From Pteria penguin (lineage: Eukaryota > Mollusca > Bivalvia > Pterioida > Pteriidae): 64,000 nt of DNA. Both the position numbers and the translations under genes were made by a program. The stretch lies in the NCBI GenBank assembly GCA_035048485.1, contig CM068587.1:47987996-48051995 (forward strand). Reading direction: 5' to 3'. This document shows, piece by piece, positions 49,601-53,500 of the stretch. Within the stretch, counting starts at the first letter, position 1. Every line of letters starts with the position of its first letter. The notes under the pieces were generated by a model. The model was not told where the DNA came from and did no database searches. It saw nothing but the letters and a program-made list of their open reading frames with translations.

Positions 49601-50303
49601 CCCGGGCTGTTTTTGGCATGACCCCAGATAACTATAAGTAAAGCAATTAAATCCTTGAACACTGAAACTGCATGAGAAAAATAATTCACTTGCTTTCATT
49701 GGAAATTTGTCTTTTATTTAAAGACCCAAAACTGTTGGATTGACACACTGCATTATCAGTCAAACAAAGGATGTAATTGACAGAGCAAACATGTATTGAT
49801 AAATGTCTTTATAAGCCGCTGTACATAATCTGTATGCAGGGACATAAATAAAAAATGTATTTCACACACAAACACTAAATATTTAATACTTATGCCTATG
49901 ATGGGGGAAGGGGGAGGTGTAGTCACCAGGAAACCAGCTAAATAGTAAATTATAAACCATACTGTATTATCTATAACTTTTATCAAATCATTATAGACAT
50001 AGTCTGACATTGATAAGATTTCGAAAAGAAAGTTGAAAACGTCGGGACGGGAGAGGTGTTATGTCTTCTTTTTTTTTTTTTAATTTGTGTTCCATTAAAA
50101 TAAATTTCGTAACTTAATATGAAAAAAAGAAAAGAAAATCGAGTTAAATCGGAATGCCTTACGCCCTTTGTCATATTCAAGTATCTACTTTCGGTTTCGT
50201 TGTTCCCCTTCTCAAAAAATTACAAGCGAATCATAAACAATATATTAGACTTATTCTTTCTTACCAACAGTATTGGAAGACATAGGATATGTTTGAAGTC
50301 CAT
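8219..50303 (-). CDS. Receptor-like multidomain protein: TNFR-like ectodomain, TM, two trypsin-like proteases and six FN3 domains (22-exon gene)
   Basis: The joined exons give 1896 residues with no internal stop. Order: signal peptide (about 1-21), Cys-rich ectodomain with 14 cysteines (about 22-240), transmembrane helix (243-267), acidic linker, unrecognised region (335-524), protease 1 (525-900; H584, D707, S818), FN3 x4 (901-1310), protease 2 (1311-1682; H1364, D1489, S1600), FN3 x2 (1683-1896). By topology the proteases and FN3 domains should be cytoplasmic. The FN3 domains are of the titin/twitchin type (PxDGGSPV). The protease resembles chymotrypsin-fold Trypsin_2/FAM111-like enzymes, but I cannot assign the subfamily. 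From exon 10 onward every junction is phase 1. The start is the first ATG after an in-frame TGA (50325-50327). It could be two genes, but no start or stop is seen between the modules. Function is unknown; surface sensing coupled to intracellular proteolysis is inference. Confidence 0.78.
9655..9830 (+). mobile_element. tRNA-derived SINE (family A)
   Basis: A-box-like GTGGTTAAATGCTTGG, B-box-like GATTCAATTCCC, body word CTCCTGCTTCCATGTTGCAA, ending CATCAATCAACCAATG. Same family as 53415-53612 and, reversed, 18235-18400. Confidence 0.78.
9897..10220 (-). CDS. Exon 21: FN3 domain 5
   Basis: Residues 1683-1790, phase 1 to phase 1. GVPDPPART, IAIEWGAPVDDGGSPVTEY and LQIFAKNRVGKSDPLELG. Twin of exon 17. 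Acceptor attttcag, donor AAAAAG|gtatgg. Confidence 0.87.
10675..11165 (+). repeat. Dispersed ~125-bp repeat array, intron 20
   Basis: Units repeat TGACCTTGACCTTGCAGATA, CATGACACACCCTTG..TCCTGG and AAATATTCAAATC..ATGCA. The duplicate copy at 15920-16180 has fewer units, and 39715-40025 has related ones. Confidence 0.72.
11549..12256 (-). CDS. Exon 20: protease 2, catalytic Asp and Ser exon
   Basis: Residues 1447-1682, same length (708 nt) as exon 13 and highly similar. It keeps SEEDIAILEL (Asp 1489) and AKGSSGSPCLIYDE (Ser 1600). The oxyanion motif is GSSGSP rather than GSSGGP. No frameshift or stop, so the second module also looks competent and under constraint. Confidence 0.87.
12370..12520 (-). 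mobile_element. Retroelement fragment inserted in intron 19
   Basis: The minus strand carries CGGTATCGTAACCGCAGCAC and GGTCCTTGGTGATTT, also present at 1935-2065 and 6115-6230. The paralogous intron at about 23290-23345 lacks it, so it arrived after the duplication or was deleted from the other copy. Confidence 0.6.
12666..12893 (-). CDS. Exon 19: protease 2, middle segment
   Basis: Residues 1371-1446, phase 1 to phase 1, parallel to exon 12. NMWGTIFQELKGNDEEML and GGVWPLDYLKVENV are conserved, with two extra residues in the NSDFDLS stretch. Acceptor gttgttttag, donor CTTGCAG|gtatga. Confidence 0.82.
13690..13850 (+). mobile_element. Family B SINE body, copy A
   Basis: GGTGTTCTGTCTTTCAGATG, GGTCCCATGTCATGGTAGG and GATCCCCCACTGCTTTGGG. 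The matching copy B element is at 24360-24565, so it predates the duplication. Confidence 0.7.
13905..14035. repeat. Dispersed repeat AGGGCAATAACTTTAG family
   Basis: AACAAAGGGCAATAACTTTA, GATCTGTAACTCCTCAT and CCACGTTTCAGCTTGATA. The copy B counterpart at 25030-25370 holds more units and runs into GACAGACAGACC-type sequence. Confidence 0.6.
14163..14342 (-). CDS. Exon 18: protease 2, catalytic His exon with moved acceptor
   Basis: Residues 1311-1370. It parallels exon 11 and keeps YVVTALHVIKDV with His 1364. The acceptor used by exon 11 is deleted here: TTTATCAGATTCTACAAAC corresponds to TTTATTACACAC. The next AG (CGAAG|AGTGTC, exon start 14342) is in frame and phase 1, so the exon can still be spliced, losing about six codons. 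The polypyrimidine tract before it is weak. If it is not used, this module would lack its His. Confidence 0.68.
14905..14985 (+). mobile_element. Truncated family A SINE at a duplication breakpoint
   Basis: Only the 3' half (from CTCCTGCTTCC) is present. To its left the sequence matches 26.95 kb, to its right 9.75 kb, so this is the join of the tandem duplication. Confidence 0.75.
15074..15397 (-). CDS. Exon 17: FN3 domain 4 (twin of exon 21)
   Basis: Residues 1203-1310, phase 1 to phase 1. It carries GVPDPPTRT, IAIEWGAPVNDGGSPVTEY and LQILAMNSVGESDPLELG, the DGGSPV turn being typical of titin-type FN3. It is nearly identical in length and sequence to exon 21 (9897-10220), and the flanking introns match too, so the two arose by segmental duplication. 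Confidence 0.87.
15920..16180 (+). repeat. Same ~125-bp repeat in intron 16, fewer units
   Basis: Shares the same flanks as 10675-11165, so unit number changed after the segmental duplication. Confidence 0.7.
16379..16640 (+). pseudogene. Mariner-type transposase fragment (N-terminal HTH)
   Basis: Encodes IAKEAGISYGAVHSILSDSL, then GMSKVSARCVPKTLTEDQN, the helix-turn-helix and linker pattern of mariner transposases. The DDD catalytic core is missing and the frame stops at 16637-16639. It lies in the intron between exons 16 and 17, in opposite orientation to the host gene. Confidence 0.8.
16855..17139 (-). CDS. Exon 16: FN3 domain 3
   Basis: Residues 1108-1202, phase 1 to phase 1. AELKWNPLQEQPFYPVTEYE, then KGTKYIFSISAKNDIGSG, are clear FN3 B-C and F-G features. 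The acceptor is tgtatttcag, the donor TTCAAG|gtaagc. Confidence 0.84.
17374..17935 (+). repeat. Tandem pair of ~349-bp repeats in intron 15
   Basis: CCCTCATGCATAGCTCTGTC begins at 17374 and again at 17723. The hammerhead-like segments are at 17499-17537 (one stem base changed) and 17848-17886. The GGTGTCACTGCTGGTGGACT word of this family, well known in bivalve DNA, is at about 17584. Confidence 0.8.
18235..18400 (-). mobile_element. Family A SINE, minus orientation, diverged
   Basis: GCAACATGGAAACAAGTGGT, CCTCTTAAATATAGTG and GAATTGAACCCGAATC are the reverse of the family A body and B box. Confidence 0.7.
19201..19704 (-). pseudogene. GIY-YIG endonuclease fragment of a Penelope-like element
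   Basis: Reads from KPKLKQLCRVDKLDRDD through LLPDIRNILKKHQ, a stop, then RMRNVFPDPPILAFRHDKN, the Cys motif and VYVGETKRSLKERIEEHRSD. The internal stop and loss of the RT core mark it as dead. Confidence 0.8.
19668..19895 (+). pseudogene. Second, shorter Penelope-like C-terminal fragment
   Basis: Plus-strand partner of the fragment at 19201-19704, reading AFRRDKNLCDTLVHRKTE then the same Cys-rich stretch and NLIYALICNKCK. It is cut before the GIY-YIG Arg/Glu residues where the inverted arm begins. Confidence 0.75.
20516..20800 (-). CDS. Exon 15: FN3 domain 2
   Basis: Residues 1013-1107, phase 1 to phase 1. It shows PPPSMPNGPLNIEAK, SVILSWQQE and FFQIYAQNDGGRSEPLG, matching FN3 strands A, B and F-G. 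It is slightly shorter than the others (95 residues). The donor TACC|gtaagt ends it after KDLY. Confidence 0.83.
20960..21125 (+). mobile_element. Family B SINE in intron 14
   Basis: GGGCACACCGGTCCTGCATC through CTCTCTGGGTTGATTGCAAA to a TTCAATCAATCATTCATTCA tail. Confidence 0.68.
21509..21844 (-). CDS. Exon 14: FN3 domain 1
   Basis: Residues 901-1012, phase 1 to phase 1. A proline-rich A strand (PIQAPKGPLEISEV) is followed by GSVKLSWKKVPSND with the B-strand Trp, then YIIQRVE, and a late EREYLFRVFAKNSDNES, the usual FN3 Tyr and N-x-x-G/E-S signature. One exon equals one domain. Confidence 0.85.
22461..23168 (-). CDS. Exon 13: protease 1, catalytic Asp and Ser exon
   Basis: Residues 665-900, phase 1 to phase 1. 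It carries NSEEDIAVLEL with Asp 707 and AKGSSGGPCLIYDE with Ser 818, the GxSGGP nucleophile motif. VVVGTILRGIPYIYF then follows as the usual substrate-site strand. A C-terminal helical extension (LLDKALTSWGLYELL) precedes a short linker. With exon 11 the triad is complete, so it is predicted to be active. Acceptor tttcaacag, donor TCTG|gtaggt. Confidence 0.87.
23477..23698 (-). CDS. Exon 12: protease 1, middle segment
   Basis: Residues 591-664, phase 1 to phase 1. It encodes NMWRTIFQELKGKNEEML through the FDLSVFVEDGVWPLGYLKV part to KCKLAG. It lies between the His and Asp exons and makes the His-Asp distance (123 residues) longer than in classical trypsins. It has a close paralogue at 12666-12893, which carries two extra codons. 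Confidence 0.83.
24360..24565 (+). mobile_element. Family B SINE body, copy B
   Basis: Same body words as 13690-13850, here running on to ATTCAATCAATCAATTATA, the usual tail. Confidence 0.7.
25030..25370. repeat. Dispersed repeat AGGGCAATAACTCTGG family
   Basis: Two to three units of GGGCAATAACTCTGG..GTTTCAGCTTGATA, ending in a purine-rich CAGACAGACCGAGAG stretch, as commonly seen in bivalve DNA. Confidence 0.65.
25617..26111. mobile_element. 495-bp MITE with 55-bp TIRs and 4-bp TSD in intron 11
   Basis: Terminal inverted repeats 25617-25671 and 26057-26111 begin TACATCTTCA and end near CCCCTTGACT at about 90% identity. They are flanked by GATC direct repeats (25613-25616, 26112-26115). The paralogous intron in the other duplicate has the uninterrupted site CTGGATCCAAAG (GATC at 14074-14077), i.e. 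an empty site. No transposase; the family is unclear. Confidence 0.88.
26205..26402 (-). CDS. Exon 11: protease 1, catalytic His exon
   Basis: Residues 525-590, phase 1 to phase 1. After an acidic lead (KKEEDDVDNY) comes the first barrel: SDSIAFIKVTGSGTGSGY, then RYVVTALHVVKDV with the catalytic-type His 584. The G-x-G-S-G-Y plus VTALHV pattern is typical of chymotrypsin-fold proteases. Acceptor tttatcag, donor TTTTTC|gtaagt. Confidence 0.85.
27172..27380. repeat. ~46-bp tandem repeat, about 5 diverged units, in intron 10
   Basis: Units contain GACCTA..CCCACAGTGAGGGG followed by TTTTTAGACCTA. They diverge by substitutions and small indels, more than the 30-bp array next to it. Confidence 0.85.
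27448..28016 (-). CDS. Exon 10: unrecognised ~190-residue cytoplasmic region
   Basis: Residues 335-524, phase 2 in and phase 1 out. The acceptor is tctacag|C (28016); an alternative acceptor at about 27984 (ttttacag) is out of phase with exon 9. The first half looks helical (RIRPEFHIPPDIDKYL, then FSLLYLLKIYY). The second half looks alpha/beta (VPITVISVLDSDN, FFFVPLIS), ending in an acidic SSSSDTEEDGSSL linker. The order faintly recalls a degenerate OTU-like fold, but I see no convincing catalytic Cys/His, so I assign no function. Confidence 0.78.
28302..28354. repeat. Perfect 23-bp hairpin in intron 9
   Basis: Arms 28302-28324 and 28332-28354 (AACAAAGAACAATTAACTCA..) around TTCACAT. Confidence 0.88.
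28491..28868 (-). repeat. 30-bp minisatellite, about 13 units, in intron 9 of the receptor-like gene
   Basis: On the minus strand each unit reads about GTATGCTAAGATGCCTTTGG followed by CCTTCTGTAG. The array begins exactly at the exon 9 donor and the unit end copies the last eight exon bases. As 30 is divisible by three, long decapeptide-repeat frames appear in several frames; I treat them as artefacts. Confidence 0.93.
28869..28921 (-). CDS. Exon 9: short segment ending at a minisatellite
   Basis: Residues 318-334, phase 0 in and phase 2 out, reading LVIVEEIRIVEKLQIFC. The donor is CTGTAG|gtatgc. The following intron begins at once with a 30-bp tandem repeat whose units copy this junction. 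The frame stays open into the repeat for about 60 residues, so a longer exon cannot be excluded. Phase 2 at this donor is what exon 10 requires. Confidence 0.66.
29712..29801 (-). CDS. Exon 8: acidic cytoplasmic linker
   Basis: Residues 288-317, phase 0 to phase 0. It begins LEPLLPADDDHNE, an acidic stretch with a dileucine, and ends HSVPPS before AGT|gtatgt. The acceptor is gattttcag. No domain recognised. Confidence 0.72.
30760..31430. repeat. AAGGTCAAGGTCA-type dispersed repeats, intron 7
   Basis: Runs of GACAAGGTCATTGACTTCA, AGGGCTTTATAGGTGAAG and the end word CATGGACCCCCGACACTAC. No coding sequence seen. Confidence 0.55.
32320..33375. repeat. Dispersed repeat cluster with GACAGACAGACC tracts, intron 7
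   Basis: Two related copies: 32330-32590 and 33000-33370. Each contains AAAAGTTATGACCAA followed by an ACAGAC/GGAC-rich stretch and then ATGAGATTTAA and TTCGCGAAAAG. Confidence 0.6.
33598..33969. mobile_element. ~370-bp MITE with ~110-bp TIRs, intron 7
   Basis: ATTAAAACCATAT..CAGATAAAGATCTGG at the left is mirrored at the right by CCAGATCTTTATCTGCA..ATATGGTTTTAAT. A truncated left end of the same family lies at about 44952-45012. No clear target-site duplication. Confidence 0.8.
34297..34352 (-). CDS. Exon 7: juxtamembrane cytoplasmic segment
   Basis: Residues 269-287, phase 1 in and phase 0 out, reading VQGGDIQFGEKNTMENNMQ. The acceptor is tgttttgttttag, the donor ATGCAG|gtactg. It is polar with no recognised motif, and links the TM exon in frame to exon 8. 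Confidence 0.72.
34592..34676. repeat. (TA)n microsatellite
   Basis: About 80 bases of nearly pure TA with a few T insertions. Confidence 0.95.
34895..35015. repeat. ~27-bp tandem repeat, about 5 units, intron 6
   Basis: Units of TAACATTATTACATGTAAAA with variations, lying a few hundred bases upstream of exon 7 in gene orientation. Confidence 0.8.
35440..35930. repeat. ~180-bp dispersed repeat, tandem copies, intron 6
   Basis: Words AAGGGCCGTAACTCTGGCAA, AATGCAAACTGGCACTGA and TTTCAATCCAATA recur, ending CGTCTTATGGCGGGCGTA. A second set is at 45420-45810. Confidence 0.72.
36555..36677 (-). CDS. Exon 6: transmembrane helix
   Basis: Residues 228-268, phase 1 to phase 1. A charged approach (KQPLKDHS) is followed by about 25 hydrophobic residues (roughly 243-267, ending GLYFIC) and then Arg, fitting a single-pass type I segment with a positive cytoplasmic edge. 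Acceptor cttttcag, donor CGGG|gtaaga. Confidence 0.83.
36840..37370. repeat. Dispersed repeats in intron 5
   Basis: 36860-37030 is the reverse of a repeat found at 41190-41360 and 41900-42050 (ACGTCATTTTTGTGGGAATA, TTTATTTCCTGC). 37060-37370 is an AAGGTCAAAATG-type repeat. Confidence 0.6.
38299..38339 (-). CDS. Exon 5: 41-nt stalk microexon
   Basis: Residues 214-227, phase 2 in and phase 1 out. It was found because exon 4 ends in phase 2 while the TM exon can only be read from phase 1. This 41-nt segment between attttacag and AAACAG|gtattg is the only one I found that bridges them. It encodes SSVPALMTKDLDKT, consistent with a stalk. It rests on splice sites and phase only. Confidence 0.62.
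38701..38795. mobile_element. 95-bp hAT-like mini-MITE, intron 4
   Basis: Exact 19-bp TIRs CAGGGCTTTCGGCTTGTTG (38701-38719 and complement 38777-38795). Direct repeats AATGAACC stand 1 and 2 bases outside (38692-38699, 38798-38805). CAGGG ends and an 8-bp duplication suit hAT elements; the offset bases do not fit exactly. Confidence 0.72.
39585..39651 (-). CDS. Exon 4: last ectodomain cysteine and Pro/Thr-rich stalk
   Basis: Residues 192-213, phase 1 in and phase 2 out. It encodes YECVPKRGY followed by a proline/threonine stretch (SPPPTKPTSET) that looks like a membrane-proximal stalk. Acceptor cattacag, donor ACAAG|gtaaat. Confidence 0.75.
39715..40025 (+). repeat. Dispersed ~125-bp repeat, intron 3
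   Basis: Contains TTCAAGGTCATGACACACGA, GAAATATTATTCAAATCCAT and CAAAAGTTGTGGCTCAGAC in two related units. Confidence 0.6.
40186..40515 (-). CDS. Exon 3: main Cys-rich ectodomain (TNFR-like)
   Basis: Residues 82-191, phase 1 to phase 1. It carries nine cysteines, including the pair in RECGCNHTAGYR, and an NHT sequon. Cysteine spacing and the C-G-C-N-x-T-x-G-Y motif recall the TNF-receptor-like ectodomains seen in lophotrochozoan receptors. That assignment is from memory of the family and needs a profile search. Acceptor attttttag|GC, donor GAAG|gtagat. Confidence 0.82.
41180..42510. repeat. Paired dispersed repeats, intron 2
   Basis: 41190-41360 and 41900-42050 are direct copies of one repeat; 42280-42500 is an AAGGTCATGGTCAC-type repeat ending in TTTCGTGAAAAGTAGGGAAC. 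No coding sequence seen. Confidence 0.6.
44560..44764 (-). CDS. Exon 2: end of signal peptide and first Cys-rich part
   Basis: Residues 14-81. The acceptor is tttttacag, phase 0 in and phase 1 out (AAAG|gtgata, a weaker donor). It opens with LLFPIVYG, completing the signal peptide, then carries four cysteines (NIC, KYC, YHC, ELC) and an N-glycosylation sequon (NYT). It fits a secreted or extracellular segment. No other reading of the exon is open. Confidence 0.78.
45420..45810. repeat. ~180-bp dispersed repeat, intron 1
   Basis: Same family as 35440-35930, ending in CCGACGGACGGACAGACAAC and GGCGTCCCGTCTATGATGGG. Confidence 0.7.
45960..46165 (+). mobile_element. tRNA-derived SINE (family B) with clear B box
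   Basis: GGGTTCGAGTCCC B box at about 46011, then the body word GATCCCCCACTGCTCC and AAATTTCTATGCAATG. Body fragments of this family recur at 13690-13850, 20960-21125, 24360-24565, 54030-54220 (reverse), 58040-58270 and 59550-59690. Confidence 0.75.
46300..48300. other. Intron 1, AT-rich stretch without recognised features
   Basis: Unique-looking, AT-rich sequence. Short open frames resemble nothing I know. Confidence 0.4.
48313..49625. mobile_element. 1.3-kb element with inverted ends in intron 1
   Basis: GGGTCATGCTAAAAACAGCC at the left is mirrored by GGCTGTTTTTGGCATGACCC at the right. Inside are ~60-bp tandem units at 48870-49075 and a TCGATAAAGG..AAAATTTGGGG hairpin-like word at 49162. 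The 160-residue frame 49039-49521 within it is low-complexity and probably not coding. Confidence 0.68.
48870..49075 (+). repeat. ~60-bp tandem repeat with B-box-like words
   Basis: About four units of TGATCTGGAGTTCAAATCCC followed by GACAAATTTTG. Each unit holds a sequence close to an RNA polymerase III B box (GTTCGAATCCC). Confidence 0.7.
50265..50303 (-). CDS. Exon 1: start codon and first half of signal peptide
   Basis: Thirteen codons beginning MDFKHILCLP, followed by a strong donor (TTG|gtaaga), phase 0. The hydrophobic run continues directly into exon 2, giving a leucine-rich signal peptide that should be cleaved near residue 21. The start context has A at -3 and G at +4. An in-frame TGA lies 22-24 nt upstream of the ATG. 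Confidence 0.72.
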
Positions 50304-50439
50304 TTTACGACGGATGCGACGTTTTCACGATCATCTATTTGTATATCTATCAGTACACTTCACCGTTCACCTCGCATCGTTTTGGGAATTTATGTGACGG
50401 GCAAGTCTAAATATAGAACACTACTGTACGGACCGTGCC
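50304..50439. promoter_or_regulatory. Candidate bidirectional promoter between the receptor-like gene and RCE1
   Basis: The two predicted start codons face away from each other with 136 bp between them. The interval has several CpGs in an otherwise CpG-poor, AT-rich setting, and no clear TATA box. Transcription start sites are not visible, so the 5' UTRs may overlap. The inference rests only on geometry. Confidence 0.45.
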
Positions 50440-50555
50440 ATGGCGCCTGTAGAGTTCATCTTAGAGACATGGCAAGCTGTTTTAATCTGTCTTTTATTTT
50501 CAGTTATTTTTGTTGGTAGCTTATACGTATGGGCGGATAGTGTTAACAAAAATAG
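50440..50555 (+). CDS. RCE1: RCE1 exon 1
   Basis: Residues 1-38 plus two bases. It begins MAPVEFILETW, then a hydrophobic first membrane segment ending VGSLYVWADS. Donor AATAG|gtaaat, phase 2. Confidence 0.88.
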
Positions 50556-53500
50556 GTAAATTTATATTTCATGTTTGAGTTATTTCGAATTTACTCTGAC
50601 TTCATTTTCTAGTTCAAATCCTTATCTTGCTTAATAAGGGATGACATAAGAGTGCTTCTGCAGATTAAGTATGATGTAGAATTACATTGTTGAATGTAAA
50701 ATGATCACAATAGTAAAAACTTAGTAGAAGAACAATGTAAAATTTATTAAAGATACAGTAGACTTGTGAAGTGATTTATAAATGAATGACGGTCACTGGT
50801 CTCGAACCCACACATGTATTGGAACCCAGGATTTCCAGTCCAGCACATACTGAGTGAACTAAAGAGATGTCCCAATAGCTGAGTCTTAGACCTGCGACAT
50901 TTGCCCGATTCCACAACACCCTTCTCCCTTTTTTTTTTCAGAGGAGGTGCGTCTGAGGTCTCCAGAATTGTGTCTTAGAGGCTTGCTCTGACACAACTAA
51001 AACAAGGGATGGTTCAAACATTCTGCCTCCCCACCTTCCATTGTACACCTCGTCATCAGTGAAGTGATTTGATAAAAGACAGTCGCTAGTCTTGAACCCA
51101 CACGCATTATGGAACCCAGGATTTAAAGTCCAACATGCTATTGAGTGAGCCAAAGATACGTCCCAGTAGCCGTGTCTTAAATACGCTACACTTATTTGAT
51201 TCCACAACAGAAGTGTAACCTTGCTAGATCCTAAACCTTTTGCCTTACACTTTAATTGCAGTACTACATTTTTGAGTAGCAGATTCATCACTTTTCCAAC
51301 AAAGTGATGTATTAATAGACACAATCAATATTAAATATTATTTCATCATATATTTGCCACTCAAGTTAAATAATGTGAAAGGGTTTGTTAGATTTTGGTA
51401 CATGGGTATTATATATCAGAACATTTTTTCATTGATGTTTGCAACATGAGAGCAGGATGTATCAGCCTCACAAACATAGTTGGACAATACCGATTCAAAT
51501 TTAGTAAACCAAGGGCTTATTGATTACAAATTTGGGACGGTTACCTCTTAATTAATGTAGTCATAAAACAATTCAATGGGGTTCATTGTCAAACGTTAAG
51601 ATGATCCAGGCAAGTGAATATGCATAAGGTATACCCCTCAGGATTTATCTTCAGATTCTAAGGAAAATCTTATCTTTCGATCTTTTGTTTTACTATGATT
51701 ATTGCCTAAAGTGAAACAGTAATTAAGAATATTTCATCTATGTGTGTTTCTGCAGTGAATTCAGGTACCTTTATTCATATATTGACAATATTATTAGTAA
51801 TGTATGACTGAAAATTTGCACGAAACCAAAGTCATACTCAATAATTAATATATTCAGAATGGTTTGAAAATAGTTTACCGTCATCATAGTTATCTTAAGA
51901 GTTGAGAGAGTCAAGTCAGTGCCGAGCAGTACACTTTTCATTTTTTTTTTTTTTTTCATAAATGCTGTCAGCAGATGGGAAAATTTACTGAAAATTATAA
52001 GAATTGAAGAATGTCAAGGCATTATATTTTTTGTGAAGAAAAAAAAATTAGAGGTTAAAAAAACCTGATCTGCCTACTCTACATTTATTTTTTGTTTCAA
52101 TTTAAAACAGTAAACAAACTAATTTTTTTATTAGGCCTTATCTTCCTTCTGGGTAGATATCTCATGTAGAAATCGATTCAAAATCTAAAGGAAATGAGAC
52201 ACAGAAATGACTCTTCCATAGGAATCATACATCATTACAATGGTTTTGACATCAGATGCCTACATAAAATGAAAATAATTCTATATTAAAATAATCCTGC
52301 ACATAGTGTCTTGCTTATAAGGACCGTCCATACGCTAAGGCCACCACACAACATGTATATACATGTAATTCTTTTTCTTGCTTCCTGACATACCCTAACT
52401 TTGGTTAGCGTTCTTGAAAAAAAATCTATTTTATAACATCCTGTGTCCTATACATCATCCACCTAAGTGAATTTGACATAACTTACTGTCATTTGGTTTT
52501 TTGATTTTTTACTTAGAATAATTCACTTTAAAGTGAAAATCAAAGTGTAATTCCAGTGTGATGTCCAAATTTCAATATTATTGCTATAGTTTTACATAAC
52601 ATAGATTCAACACTAAAATATCATAATTCTTCATGTGTGCCCTTTTTGATTCTGAGATTTAATATTAAAAGAGTATTAAAAATTCAAATGTAATGTGTGC
52701 CCTTTTTGAATTTTAGATTCAATGCAAAAAGAGTATTCAAAATTCAAATGTGATGTGTGCCCTTTTTGAATTTTAGATTCAATGCAAAAAAGGTCTTTAG
52801 AAATGTCTTTTCAAATGTAATGTGGGCCCTTTTTTAATCGTAGATTCAACACTAAAAGAGTATTCAAAATTCAAATGTAATGTGTGCCCTTTTTGAATTT
52901 TAAATTCAATGCAAAAAAGGTCTTTAAAATTCAAATGTAATATGTACCTTTATTGAATCTTAGATTCAACACTAAAAGGGTATTCAGAATTCAAATGTAA
53001 TGTGTGCCCTTTGTATGCGCTCGTCGAAAGATGGGACGTATTATGGTATGTTGATGTCTGTCTGTCCGTACATCAGCTATGGAATGCGATAACTTAAGTA
53101 AACGTCAGTTGTATTTTATGAAACTAATACAGAATGCTTAAATAGTGTTGGGGAAGCTGCCTTTCAATTTTGAGCAAAGTCCGTTTTGTTGTTACAGAGT
53201 TATAGGACTTTGATTTATTTTCACTATGATAAGATGCTATTGAACGCAATAACTTTAATAAACGTCAGCTGTTTTGCATGAAACTCATGCAGAATGCTTA
53301 AATAAGATAGTGGAAGTTGTATAATATAAAATAATAATAACATATATTATACAATTGTAATATAATGATGTGGGGTTATATTTCACTGCTTTAATAGATT
53401 TCAATAATTACCCTCTTTTTGGAGGGGCAGGCTTGATGTAGTGGTTGAGCGCTTGGCTTGTGGTGCTGACGATCTGGGTTCAATTCCTGGGTTGTGCCAC

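Noticed and set aside
50938..51324. 128-residue minus-strand frame next to RCE1 exon 1
   Set aside because: It overlaps SINE copies and has no recognisable domain.
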